Assembly (NCBI RefSeq): GCF_963378095.1
Contig: NZ_OY726397.1
Coordinates: 1,736,001-1,800,000 of the forward strand
Direction of reading: 5' to 3'
From: Mycolicibacterium sp. MU0053
Lineage (GTDB): Bacteria; Actinomycetota; Actinomycetes; Mycobacteriales; Mycobacteriaceae
DNA: 64,000 bases
Made by a program: the position numbers and the translations under genes. Numbering within the stretch: position 1 is the first letter of the stretch; the number at the start of each line of letters is the position of its first letter. The notes beneath the pieces are model-generated. The model did not search any database. It was not told where the DNA came from and was given only the letters and a program-made list of their open reading frames with translations. Below, in pieces: positions 36,038 to 44,697 of the stretch.

Positions 36038-36076
36038 AGCCCGATGACGGGTGACAAGCCAGAAGGGTGCGTTGGG

Positions 36077-39046
36077 ATGGAATCAAATTCGCTGATGCCG
36101 GCCGGTGGCAACCGGGATGAGCCAGATGTGATGCCCAGTCATCAATCTGGTGAGTCATGGGGGCAATGGCTTCGCGTGGGAGCAGTTGCGGTCGGATTGG
36201 GCGTCGCCCTGACGACCGGCCAGGCTGTTGCCGCTGCGGCGCCTTCGGACGCCGGCTCTGAATCGTCGGGTAGTTCGGCGTCTGGGGATACCTCGTCCGA
36301 ATCGTCGGTGAAGAGAACGACTTCCGAGAAGGCCGGCAAGCAGAGCAGCAGGACGAAACGCAACAAGAGTGACTCTGATGCCGAGTCGTCGCCGCCGCGT
36401 CGGGTGCGTGGGGTGGTGTCGAGGGTTGATGCTGCTTCTGGTGGTGAGTCTGATGCTGAGTCGTCGCCGCCGCGCCGGGTGCGTGGGGTGGTGTCGAGGG
36501 TTGATGCTGCTTCTGGTGGTGAGTCTGATGCTGAGTCGTCGTTGCAGCGTCGGGTGCGTGGGGTGGTGTCGAGGGTTGATGCTGCTTCTGGTGGTGAGTC
36601 TGATGCTGAGTCGTCGTTGCAGCGTCGGGTGCGTGGGGTGGTGTCGAGGGTTGATGCTGCTTCTGGTGGTGAGTCTGATGCTGAGTCGTCGTTGCAGCGT
36701 CGGGTGCGTGGGGTGGTGTCGAGGGTTGATGCTGCTTCTGGTGGTGAGTCTGATGCTGAGTCGTCGTTGCAGCGTCGGGTGCGTGGGGTGGTGTCGAGGA
36801 TTGCCGCTGCTACCGATGATGACACCGACGTTGCCGCTGCTGCTGATGATGACACCGACGTTGCCGCTGTTCCGGCTGGTGAGGTCAGTCCGCTGTCGTC
36901 GGTCTCACGGGAACGATCGGCTCTGCGCGGGTTAGCGAAGCTCGGGGCGACGCCGCACGAACTGTCCGCGACATCGGTGCCATCCACAAAAGACAAGCCT
37001 GCACCGGCGACGCCCATCGAATCGCTGGTCGCCATGGTGGGGTTCGCGGTGCGCGATATCGAAGGCGATCCGGCCATCAAAGGCCTCGCGGCTGCGCCGG
37101 TAGCCGGTGCTGGCCTCTACCCGCCGATAAACTCGCTGTTCGGCTTTGGCGCACGTTGCGGCTTGATCTGTAACGGGGCCGACGGCACCGAAGCCAACCC
37201 GAACGGCGTCGGGGGCGGCTGGTTGATCGGGAATGGTGGCGCCGGTTGGGTGAGCACCGTAGCCGGTGTTGCCGGCGGCAACGGTGGCCACGGTGGTCTG
37301 CTGTTGGGCAACGGCGGCGCCGGTGGTGCCGGCGGTGCTGGGGCCATGGGTGGCACGGGCGGTAACGCGGGCCTGCTGTTGGGCAACGGCGGGTCCGGTG
37401 GTTCCGGCGGTGCCGGCGTGAAGGGCACTGCCGGAACTACCGGAGCCGCCGCGGTCGGCGCCGGACTGGACGGCGGCGCGGGCGGTGTCGGCGGTACGGG
37501 CGGCAACGGCGGCGCGGGCGGTGCCGGCGGTACGGGCGCACTGATATTCGGCCATGGTGGTGTCGGAGGTAACGGCGGTGCGGCTGGCGCCGGAGGTGTC
37601 GGCGGCTTCGGCGGCACGGGCGGTGCAACCGTCATCACCTTGCCCGACGGTCAACTCATCGACAGCGAGGGCGCCGGCGGTGCCGGCGGTGTCGGTGGCG
37701 CTCCCGGCCTGGTCGGCGCCGGCGGCATCGGCGGTGCCAGTGGTCTGTTCGGACAAACCGGCGCCAACGGCGTCAGTGGCGCTACTGGGGTGGCGGGGAT
37801 CGGCGGCGGTGTCGGCGGCGCCGGTGGTCTGGGCGGTCGACTGCCGTTGATCGATCTGAATAATGCCACTCCTGCGCAGGCAGAATTGGCCGCACGGATG
37901 AAAGAAATCGTTATTCCGCTACGGGACGCGACCGGCATCCAGATGTTGGACGCGGACGGCAGGCTCGTCGGACCGCTCAATGCCTACCTCTACAACACCG
38001 TCATCGGCGAGGCTCTTATGGAGGTCGCGAATGCGTCGGCAACGGTATCTCTTTCTCCCAGAGTCAAAGAGGTTGTGGTTCTTTCGGTCGGCGGTCTGTG
38101 GGGCTCCGATTTCGAGCTCTATGCGCATGAGATGGTGGCCCGCATGGTCGGGATTCCTGACGATGCGATTGATTCGTTAGCGAGCGGTCAACCACCTGTC
38201 GGCCTCACAGGCAACGAGTTGCTAGCCGCCCAGTTCGCGCAGGAGCTCATCTCGAACCGGCAAGTGAGCGATGAGCTCTACCAGGCCGCTGAGGCAGCGT
38301 TCGGTACGGAAGGTGTGGTCGAGATTGTTTATCTGACCGGCACTTACCTCAGCGCTTCGGCACTGTTCAACGCGTTCGAGTTGGAAGGTCCAACGACGTA
38401 CGGACCGGGCGTAGCCCCCGCGCCGACGCCGCCGTTCTTCGACGGTGACAGAACTCTGGGCGGGCGCCTCGCGTTGATCGACCTCAGTACCGCGACCCCC
38501 GCGCAGCTAGCACTAGCCGGTCGCATCAAGGAATATGCGACTCCGGCGCAGGAGGCCACGGGTGTCCAGATGGTGGACGACGAGGGACGGCTCATCGGCC
38601 AGTTCAATGTCTACCTTTACAACCCGGCGATCGGAGCAGCGCTCTTCGAGGCGGAAAATATCTTCGAAACGTCAACGCTTTCGGACAGCGTCAAAGAGGT
38701 CGCGGTGCTGTCGGTGGCCGGCGTGTGGGGCACTGAGTACACGCTTTATGCGCATGGGAAGAGCGCAGCACTTGCCGGGCTTTCTGACGAGTCGATCCAG
38801 TCGTTGGCGAGTGGGCAAGCACCGGTAGGCCTCACCGGCGACGAACTGATCGCCGCCCAGTTCGTGCAAGAACTTGTCACGACGTATCACGTCAATGACG
38901 AGCTCTACCACGCCGCTGAGGCAGCGTTTGGGCAGGAAGGACTCGTCGACCTGGTCAACCTGGCGAGCACCTACCTTGGCACCTCGGCAATGCTGAATGC
39001 ATTCAAGGTGCCGGCTCCATCATCGGGCACGGACATCGCGCTCTAG
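36077..39046 (+). CDS. Exported PGRS-like protein with 25-residue repeats and two CMD-like domains
   Basis: 989 residues in five parts. (1) N-terminal signal region with hydrophobic core WLRVGAVAVGLGVALTTGQA, then a Ser-rich linker. (2) Six 25-residue repeats (core RRVRGVVSRVDAA). (3) A segment like the PE_PGRS linker (PPINSLFGFGARC; LICNGADGTEANPNG). (4) A Gly-rich PGRS tract (GGAGGAGG, GGTGGNGG). (5) Two tandem domains of about 190 residues (GGRLPLIDLNNATPAQ and GGRLALIDLSTATPAQ) resembling carboxymuconolactone-decarboxylase/AhpD-like folds, without CxxC. Probably cell-envelope located. ATG 36077 has AGAAGGG 9 nt upstream; ATG 36044 coincides with the predicted transcript start and could be a leaderless start. 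Confidence 0.8.
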   Translation: MESNSLMPAGGNRDEPDVMPSHQSGESWGQWLRVGAVAVGLGVALTTGQAVAAAAPSDAGSESSGSSASGDTSSESSVKRTTSEKAGKQSSRTKRNKSDSDAESSPPRRVRGVVSRVDAASGGESDAESSPPRRVRGVVSRVDAASGGESDAESSLQRRVRGVVSRVDAASGGESDAESSLQRRVRGVVSRVDAASGGESDAESSLQRRVRGVVSRVDAASGGESDAESSLQRRVRGVVSRIAAATDDDTDVAAAADDDTDVAAVPAGEVSPLSSVSRERSALRGLAKLGATPHELSATSVPSTKDKPAPATPIESLVAMVGFAVRDIEGDPAIKGLAAAPVAGAGLYPPINSLFGFGARCGLICNGADGTEANPNGVGGGWLIGNGGAGWVSTVAGVAGGNGGHGGLLLGNGGAGGAGGAGAMGGTGGNAGLLLGNGGSGGSGGAGVKGTAGTTGAAAVGAGLDGGAGGVGGTGGNGGAGGAGGTGALIFGHGGVGGNGGAAGAGGVGGFGGTGGATVITLPDGQLIDSEGAGGAGGVGGAPGLVGAGGIGGASGLFGQTGANGVSGATGVAGIGGGVGGAGGLGGRLPLIDLNNATPAQAELAARMKEIVIPLRDATGIQMLDADGRLVGPLNAYLYNTVIGEALMEVANASATVSLSPRVKEVVVLSVGGLWGSDFELYAHEMVARMVGIPDDAIDSLASGQPPVGLTGNELLAAQFAQELISNRQVSDELYQAAEAAFGTEGVVEIVYLTGTYLSASALFNAFELEGPTTYGPGVAPAPTPPFFDGDRTLGGRLALIDLSTATPAQLALAGRIKEYATPAQEATGVQMVDDEGRLIGQFNVYLYNPAIGAALFEAENIFETSTLSDSVKEVAVLSVAGVWGTEYTLYAHGKSAALAGLSDESIQSLASGQAPVGLTGDELIAAQFVQELVTTYHVNDELYHAAEAAFGQEGLVDLVNLASTYLGTSAMLNAFKVPAPSSGTDIAL
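36371..36800 (+). repeat. Tandem 75-bp repeats in the PGRS gene (six units)
   Basis: Units start at 36371, 36446, 36521, 36596, 36671 and 36746. Units 3 to 5 appear identical over 75 bp; units 1, 2 and 6 carry a few changes. Each encodes 25 residues, so gain or loss keeps the frame. A shorter 30-bp repeat (core GATGATGACACCGACGTTGC) occurs twice just downstream, from about 36815 to 36874. Confidence 0.9.
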
Positions 39047-39135
39047 GGGAGTTGGAGTGCCCAGGCACGAGTTGTGAAGCGCGTGTCGCGCGGCCGGTAG
39101 CCGAGGATCGAGTGGCTGCGTTGGCCGAGGCGGAG

Positions 39136-39177
39136 GATCCGAGTTCAAAGTTGGTGTTAGCCAGCTGAACTCGGATC
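39136..39177 (+). terminator. Hairpin downstream of the PGRS gene
   Basis: GATCCGAGTTCA (39136-39147) and TGAACTCGGATC (39166-39177) form a perfect 12-bp stem with an 18-nt loop, followed by the T-richer GTTCCGTTTC. Probably terminates the PGRS transcript. Confidence 0.55.
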
Positions 39178-39282
39178 GTTCCGTTTCTGGGGTCGATCGG
39201 TTCGATCCGGATCGGGGTACCGGCGGCGCCTGCCCTTGCTCGTCGCCGAACTTCTCAAAACCATGAATCGGGTTGCAGCCTT

Positions 39283-39327
39283 TCCGTACGAGTACGGAGG
39301 TATGCGGTGGGCACCGGCGCCTAAGTT
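39283..39327 (+). promoter_or_regulatory. 7-2-7 palindromic activator site (perfect) and -10, upstream of amidohydrolase/CaiB fusion genes
   Basis: TCCGTACGAGTACGGA (39283-39298) matches the consensus exactly. TAAGTT at 39322-39327 is a good -10, giving a centre near -43.5 and a start near 39334. AGAAGGG at 39351-39357 is the ribosome-binding site for GTG 39368. Confidence 0.68.
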
Positions 39328-39367
39328 GGCTGACAACAGACGAATTAGCTAGAAGGGTGCGTGTCAG

Positions 39368-40591
39368 GTGAGGACAGATTGGTTGGTGTCGGTCGATGAC
39401 CACATCGTAGAAGCGCCGGATGTGTGGACCAAGCGGCTCCCTGCGAAATATCAGGACACCGGGCCCAGAGTGCTTCGGATGCCGGACGGACAGGACGTCT
39501 GGGCCTACGAGGATGCCCGATGGGGTGTGGCCGGCGTGTCGGCAGTCATCGGCCGAGAGAAGGACGACTGGAGCCTGGCTCCGGTCAACTACGATTCGGT
39601 ACATCCGTCGTGTTACGACCCGGCCGCCCGGATCGAAGCGATGAACATCGCAAATATTTTGACGATGACCAACTTCCCGACTTTCCCCCGCTTCTGCGGG
39701 CAGGCATTCGCAGAGGCTAAAGACAAAGAGCTCGCACTGTTGTGCGTGCAGGCGTGGAACGACCACATTCTGGAGGATTGGTGCGGGCAGTTCCCCGGTC
39801 GATTCCTGCCATTGGCGTTGATCCCGATGTGGGACGCGCACCTCGCAGCAGCAGAGGCGCGCCGGGCGATCGAGAAGGGTGCTCGCGGCATCATCTTCTC
39901 CGAAAACGCCGCGACCCTTGGCTTGCCGTCGATCCATAACAAAGACGGGTATTGGGAGCCTCTGTTCGAGGTAGCGAACGAAACCGGTTTACCGATCTGC
40001 ATGCATATCGGATCGTCATCGAAGATACCCACTACCGCCGATGACGCCCCGTCTATCATTCAGGTCGGCGGTGGGCCGGTCATCAATGCGATTCAGTGCC
40101 TGTGGGATTGGATGTTCAGCGGCCTGTTCTTCCAGTATCCGAACCTCAAAATTGTGCTATCCGAGGGGCAAGTCGGCTGGATCCCATACATGCTGGAATG
40201 GATGGACCATGCCCTGGATCGCCAACGGTGGGCGCGCGACGGTGACTTCACCGCTGACTACGCTTCGGGCAAGTACACCAAGCGGGCGGCCAAGCGCAAG
40301 ATCGTCGACCCTGACGTGACGCCGTCGGAACTGTTCCGTAAGCATGTCTTCGGCTGCATCATGGATGACCCCGTGGGTATCGAGAACATCCATCGGATCG
40401 GCGTCGACAACGTCATGATGGAAACCGATTTCCCGCATTCGGACGGCTCCTGGCCGGACTCACTTCAGCTTGCCCATAGCCAACTCGCCCCACTCGGCGA
40501 GGAAGGCATGTACAAGGTGATGGTGGGAAATGCTGCGCGCGTGTTCCAGTTCACGCCCGCTGAGCCGCCCGTCCTTTCGGCCACCAGCTGA
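39368..40591 (+). CDS. Amidohydrolase 2 family metal-dependent hydrolase/decarboxylase
   Basis: A 407-residue TIM-barrel protein beginning close to the metal motif (WLVSVDDHIVEAPDVW) with ICMHIGSSSK in the middle and METDFPHSDGSWPDS near the end. Paralogous in type to the protein at 27376. The GTG start at 39368 has AGAAGGG 10 nt upstream. It is followed 5 nt later by a double CaiB/BaiF CoA-transferase gene, so hydrolysis or decarboxylation and CoA transfer are encoded together. Confidence 0.86.
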   Translation: MRTDWLVSVDDHIVEAPDVWTKRLPAKYQDTGPRVLRMPDGQDVWAYEDARWGVAGVSAVIGREKDDWSLAPVNYDSVHPSCYDPAARIEAMNIANILTMTNFPTFPRFCGQAFAEAKDKELALLCVQAWNDHILEDWCGQFPGRFLPLALIPMWDAHLAAAEARRAIEKGARGIIFSENAATLGLPSIHNKDGYWEPLFEVANETGLPICMHIGSSSKIPTTADDAPSIIQVGGGPVINAIQCLWDWMFSGLFFQYPNLKIVLSEGQVGWIPYMLEWMDHALDRQRWARDGDFTADYASGKYTKRAAKRKIVDPDVTPSELFRKHVFGCIMDDPVGIENIHRIGVDNVMMETDFPHSDGSWPDSLQLAHSQLAPLGEEGMYKVMVGNAARVFQFTPAEPPVLSATS

Positions 40592-40596
40592 CGCCG

Positions 40597-43029
40597 GTGG
40601 TCGAGTCCGCACACGCACGGCCGCCGTTGGACGGTTTCACCGTCGTCGACCTGTCGAGCGGCATTGCCGGGGCGTATTGCACCAAGCTCCTCGTCGACGC
40701 CGGCGCTCAGGTCGTCAAGTTGGAGGACCCCAACGGCGACCAGTTGCGTCGGTGGTCGGCGTCGGACACGCCAATGGCCGACGATGTCGATAGTCCACTG
40801 TTTCAGTATCTTTCGGCCTCCAAGTCCAGCATGGTGGTTGATCCTTCCAGTTCGAACGGTATCGCTCGAGCCGGTGACGTCATCCGCAATTCCCACGCTG
40901 TCGTGTGGTCGCCGGGATCTGAACTGGCCGCACATCCAGAGCTGGCGCCCGCACGTCTTCGCGAGGCCAATCCGAATCTCATCGTCACCGCGATCACCCC
41001 CTTCGGACTGGAGGGGCCATGGGCCGGGCGTGCGGCGTCGGACTTGACTCTGCAGGCATGGTCGGGGGGCATCTGGGCCAGGGGATTGCCGGAGCGGCCA
41101 CCGGTGTACGTCGGTGGTCGACAGGACCAGTGGGCGGCCGGCATCATGGGTGGTGTCGCCACGCTGCTGGCCAGGATCGCCCAGATCCGGTCGGGTCGCG
41201 GTCAACTCGTCGATGTCTCGACTCTTGAAGCGCTGTGCCAGTGGCTATTCGGATACTCGCCGATGACTTGTTTCGACGTGGCCGGAAGCCCGTTGAAGTC
41301 AAAAAGGTCGGTGCACGTTCCGGGTGTGGAGGAGACCAGCGACGGCTACGTCGGAACCATGGTCGGGACCGGCCAGCAATGGCTCGACTTCTGCGCCATG
41401 GTCGAACACCCCGAGTGGGCGGAGGATCCCTCGCTGCTGCGCGTGGACACCCGCTCGGACAACGGTTCTGCCATCACTGCGCAGATCACCGAATGGACTT
41501 CGGCGCGTACCACGGACGAAGTGCGAGAGTTGGCAAGTGCCTTCTTGATCCCCAACTCGCCGATCGGAAACGGCGAAACTCTGCCCCACTTCGACCACTT
41601 CATCGCGCGGGGCGCTTTCGTCAAGAATCCCAGCGGCGGATTTCTTCAGCCGACACTCCCTTATACGTTGCACGGTGTCCCGATGCGCGAGTTCGGGCCG
41701 GCACCGGCACTGGGCGAGGGTCCGGTCGAGCTGCCGACCGCCGACGATGCCGGCGAAGTTCAGCTCGAAGAGGACAGTGCGCTCGCCGAGCTGCCCCTGT
41801 CGGGCATTCGGATACTCGACCTCACCTCGCTGTTCGCCGGCCCGTTCTTCACCCGCCTACTGGGGATGTTCGGCGCCGAAGTCATTCATCTGGAGTCCGT
41901 CGGCCGACCTGACCTGTATCGCATGTACTCATTGCGAGACGTCGGTCGTGATCCGCAGTGGCAGGAATGGGTGCCAAACTTCGCGGGTGCCAACACCAAC
42001 AAGCTCGGGCTCACACTGGATCTGAGCACCGCTCGCGGACACGAGCTCTTCCTCGACCTGGTAGCGACGTGCGATGTGGTGGTCGAAAACTTCAGTGCGA
42101 GAGTCATGGACAATCTCAATCTGGGTTACGAAGAACTGCGCCGGCGTCGGCCTGATCTGCTCATGGTCCGGATGCCGGGGTTCGGGTTGGATGGCCCGTG
42201 GCGCGGCGTTCCCGCGTTCGCGCCCATCATCGAGGACGCTTCGGGGATCACCTGGCTGACCGGGTACCCGGACGAGAAACCACAGGAAGCGCAGTCCGTC
42301 GGCGATCCCAATGCCGCTCTCCATGCGCTGGCGGCCACGCTCATCGCATTGCTGCACCGACGTCGCACCGGTGAGGGAACCTTGGTGGAAGCGCCGATGA
42401 TCGGGGCGGCGCTCAATATCAGCGCCGAGCAAGTTATCGAATTCAGCGCATCCGGACACTTGATGATGCGGGATGGAAACCGCGGAGTCGCCGCCGCGCC
42501 CCAAGGGCTCTATCTCAGTGCCAGCATCGACGAGTTCGGTCAGCGGGACTGTTGGGTAGCGCTCGCCGTTGAAACCGATGAGCAGTGGCATGCGCTCGTC
42601 GGGGTCATCCCGGATGTCGATCCTGACGTCGCATTCAACGATGTGCAGGCCCGGCGGAAGAACCATGACGCCATCGACGCGGCAATCAGCAAGTGGTGCG
42701 CGACCCGCGGTGCGGACGAAATCGTCGAGGAGCTGTGGCCGGCGGGTGTGCCCGTCGGCAAAGTCATACCCCCACACCGCCAAGGGGATCTCGCGCAGTT
42801 ACAGGCGCGCCACTTCTTCGAAGCGGTCGAGCACCCGGTTCTCGGCGTAGCTCGGTACGACACCTTCGCGGCGCGTTTCTCTGCCGGCCCGTTCCAGTTC
42901 AACCGTGCGCCGGCGCCGACACTGGGGCAGCACAATGCGGTGGTACTTGCCGAGGTTGGGTGTGGCGACGACGATCTGCGTTGCCTTGAAGAAGAGGGTG
43001 TCATCGGCACGGATCCGAAAATGGGCTGA
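40597..43029 (+). CDS. Double-length CaiB/BaiF CoA-transferase (two fused domains)
   Basis: 810 residues made of two complete class III CoA-transferase domains, about 1-395 (GFTVVDLSSGIAGAYCTKLL; VVKLEDPNGDQLRRW) and about 400-805 (GIRILDLTSLFAGPFFTRLL; VIHLESVGRPDLYRM). Single-domain family members interlock as dimers, so the fusion may be a built-in heterodimer. The expected reaction is CoA transfer between carboxylic acids or thioester activation without ATP. GTG 40597 lies 5 nt after the amidohydrolase stop. Confidence 0.88.
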   Translation: MVESAHARPPLDGFTVVDLSSGIAGAYCTKLLVDAGAQVVKLEDPNGDQLRRWSASDTPMADDVDSPLFQYLSASKSSMVVDPSSSNGIARAGDVIRNSHAVVWSPGSELAAHPELAPARLREANPNLIVTAITPFGLEGPWAGRAASDLTLQAWSGGIWARGLPERPPVYVGGRQDQWAAGIMGGVATLLARIAQIRSGRGQLVDVSTLEALCQWLFGYSPMTCFDVAGSPLKSKRSVHVPGVEETSDGYVGTMVGTGQQWLDFCAMVEHPEWAEDPSLLRVDTRSDNGSAITAQITEWTSARTTDEVRELASAFLIPNSPIGNGETLPHFDHFIARGAFVKNPSGGFLQPTLPYTLHGVPMREFGPAPALGEGPVELPTADDAGEVQLEEDSALAELPLSGIRILDLTSLFAGPFFTRLLGMFGAEVIHLESVGRPDLYRMYSLRDVGRDPQWQEWVPNFAGANTNKLGLTLDLSTARGHELFLDLVATCDVVVENFSARVMDNLNLGYEELRRRRPDLLMVRMPGFGLDGPWRGVPAFAPIIEDASGITWLTGYPDEKPQEAQSVGDPNAALHALAATLIALLHRRRTGEGTLVEAPMIGAALNISAEQVIEFSASGHLMMRDGNRGVAAAPQGLYLSASIDEFGQRDCWVALAVETDEQWHALVGVIPDVDPDVAFNDVQARRKNHDAIDAAISKWCATRGADEIVEELWPAGVPVGKVIPPHRQGDLAQLQARHFFEAVEHPVLGVARYDTFAARFSAGPFQFNRAPAPTLGQHNAVVLAEVGCGDDDLRCLEEEGVIGTDPKMG

Positions 43030-43086
43030 ATCGCCGCACCGGTGATCGACACACTCTCATTGCGTGTCGTGGGTTGTCTCTTGTGG

Positions 43087-43130
43087 TCCGTACCGGTACT
43101 GATTCCGCAGCGATGGGAGCGACGCATACT
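43087..43130 (+). promoter_or_regulatory. 7-2-7 palindromic activator site and -10, upstream of exported-protein genes
   Basis: TCCGTACCGGTACTGA (43087-43102) matches with one mismatch. CATACT at 43125-43130 is a good -10, giving a centre near -42.5 and a start near 43137. Confidence 0.65.
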
Positions 43131-43194
43131 GGAATCCGACCCGGCCGTGACGGCACCGTACTAGCAGCCCACGATGCGCTAGGGAGGCAATCGA

Positions 43195-43509
43195 TTGATC
43201 ATACGAAAGTTGTCGGTGACACTGGCAGGAGTGCTGCTGGCGGCTCCGATGTGCCTGGCCGACTTACCGGTTGCCCAGGCGGAGCCATTGGTCCCCCCGA
43301 ATCCAGCCGAAACTGCGTACCTCGATCATCTGCGCCGCGTGCTTCCCGGCACCGGAGATCCGCTGGCATTCAACAACGACGGGGAGCTACTCGCCAAGGG
43401 CCGTTACGTCTGTTACATGCGCGAAGCCAACGATCTTGTTGGTTACGAGGCGACATTGGTATCTGCAGCCGTGACGCAATTGGCATTCATATACCTGTGC
43501 CCGAATTGA
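43195..43509 (+). CDS. Small exported protein, DUF732-like
   Basis: A 104-residue protein with a Sec signal peptide (hydrophobic core VTLAGVLLAAPM, likely cleavage after AQA near residue 29) and a mature part containing two Cys (YVCYM and the C-terminal LCPN) in the pattern of small mycobacterial DUF732 secreted proteins. TTG 43195 has AGGGAGG 7 nt upstream. Placed directly after an activator-type site; a second protein of the same type follows 89 nt downstream. Confidence 0.7.
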   Translation: MIIRKLSVTLAGVLLAAPMCLADLPVAQAEPLVPPNPAETAYLDHLRRVLPGTGDPLAFNNDGELLAKGRYVCYMREANDLVGYEATLVSAAVTQLAFIYLCPN

Positions 43510-43598
43510 ACGTCCAGTACCCGCTGAGGCGGGTGCGCCGCGATGGCTGCCCGCATCGCCGGCGCGGCTTGCTGGAGAACCGAATGCGGGGAGACCGG

Positions 43599-43919
43599 AT
43601 GCGAGGGCTTGTACGAAAGATCGGCTGCCCCATGATCGCCGTGGCTATTGCCTTGTCGGCAGCGCCGATGGCACAAGCAGACAACGCGACCTTCGTCGCG
43701 CAGGCCCGTGCCCTCGGGTTTCAGCAGTGGGACGATGTTCTCATCAGAATGGGGCTGTCCGCCTGCCGATTCCTTCAACCCCACTTGCGCAGGACTCCCA
43801 GCGACGTAGCGGCGCACATAAGTCGATACGCGGTCGTCGGCCCAGATCAGGCACACCAGTTCCTGACGCTGTCCGTGAACGAATACTGCCCTCAGTACGC
43901 CGACAGGGTGGGCGCCTGA
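43599..43919 (+). CDS. Small exported protein, DUF732-like
   Basis: A 106-residue protein with a signal peptide (core PMIAVAIALSAAPM, cleavage after AQA) and a mature domain with Cys in SACRFLQP and EYCPQYAD. Similar in plan to the protein encoded at 43195. ATG 43599 follows GGGGAG; ATG 43584 is an in-frame alternative, and the open frame further upstream to 43074 is not coding in my view. It converges on the last gene of the mce operon. Confidence 0.68.
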   Translation: MRGLVRKIGCPMIAVAIALSAAPMAQADNATFVAQARALGFQQWDDVLIRMGLSACRFLQPHLRRTPSDVAAHISRYAVVGPDQAHQFLTLSVNEYCPQYADRVGA

Positions 43920-44106
43920 GTTGCCCTTGTCCAGGGCGTGGCTCAATTGGGATGACTCCTGCCCGTGGGAGAATCGCCCTTCCCGGAAGCGTCGACCCCC
44001 AGACCGAATGCGTGGCCGGCCTAGGGCCCGGCGCTCTCCACACAGGGGGCGGCCACGGCGGGAGATCGGTTCTGCGTCGAACCAGTATTTCTGATGCGGG
44101 TGTCGG

Positions 44107-44628
44107 TCACGGGGGACTGAGCCACGTCCGAGTCGGGGTGATGAAAAACTTGAACGGGCCACGCGCGCAGTAGGTGCTGGTGTCCGCCATCGTCGCGCAG
44201 GTCGTTCCGTTGTAGCTCACGTAGCTGCGCGGTGGAAGGCTGCGTTCCGCCCGTGCGGAGGGAAACTGGAAGCGCAGAAGCGGGTCGTACGAGTCGTGAC
44301 GGGTCACGATGTTCCCGTTGACCCAACCGATGTGGCTGGTTCCCTGAGGAGCACCACGAATGTCGCCGGTGCATCCAAAGCTTCCGCGATCCCAGATGCC
44401 GCAGTTCAGTCCTAGCGGTGAGAGGAACCATACGCCGGCACCGCTGGCGGTAAAGAATTCTTCGGGTGCCGGATTGTCGTAGGAGGTCAGAATCAGCGCC
44501 TGATCCGGGTACGGACCAGGCGGGGGATCGGTCGGAGCGTCTGCTTGTGCTGTTGACGACGTGACCGCCAGCAACCCGATCGCGATCGCCGTAGAGATTC
44601 GCCAGTACACCCTTGTCTGCCAATGCAT
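44107..44628 (-). CDS. Exported protein of unknown function, distal in the mce operon
   Basis: A 173-residue protein with a signal peptide (core ISTAIAIGLLAV, cleavage after TAQA near residue 29). The mature part is Pro-rich at first and then has four Cys (CGIWDRGSFGC; TCATMADTSTYC) that could form two disulfides. I recognise no family. The ATG at 44628 has AAGAAGGTAGG upstream. It lies 69 nt after the preceding gene of the operon. Confidence 0.65.
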   Translation of the reverse strand: MHWQTRVYWRISTAIAIGLLAVTSSTAQADAPTDPPPGPYPDQALILTSYDNPAPEEFFTASGAGVWFLSPLGLNCGIWDRGSFGCTGDIRGAPQGTSHIGWVNGNIVTRHDSYDPLLRFQFPSARAERSLPPRSYVSYNGTTCATMADTSTYCARGPFKFFITPTRTWLSPP

Positions 44629-44697
44629 GTCGTCAGGGACCTACCTTCTTGGCGCACGCGGCGTTCTCGGAAGCGGACCGCGCGCTGATCGGGTCGT

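Larger units (their letters stand above)
39047..39367. other. Intergenic region between the PGRS and amidohydrolase genes
   Basis: 321 bp without a convincing gene. It contains a terminator-like hairpin (39136-39177) and the activator site/promoter (39283-39327), and ends with a ribosome-binding site. Confidence 0.6.

Noticed and set aside
36371..36800. Tandem repeats considered as a CRISPR array
   Set aside because: Units are directly joined without spacers, are 75 bp long and encode protein in frame; no cas genes are present.
36142..37080. Open frames in other phases and strands over the 75-bp repeats
   Set aside because: They arise because a stop-free 75-bp unit stays open in other frames; no start signal or conserved features support them.
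39196..39212. tRNA T-arm-like sequence with TTCGATC loop
   Set aside because: The stem has a mismatch and no acceptor, D or anticodon arms can be found nearby; it is GATC-rich intergenic sequence.
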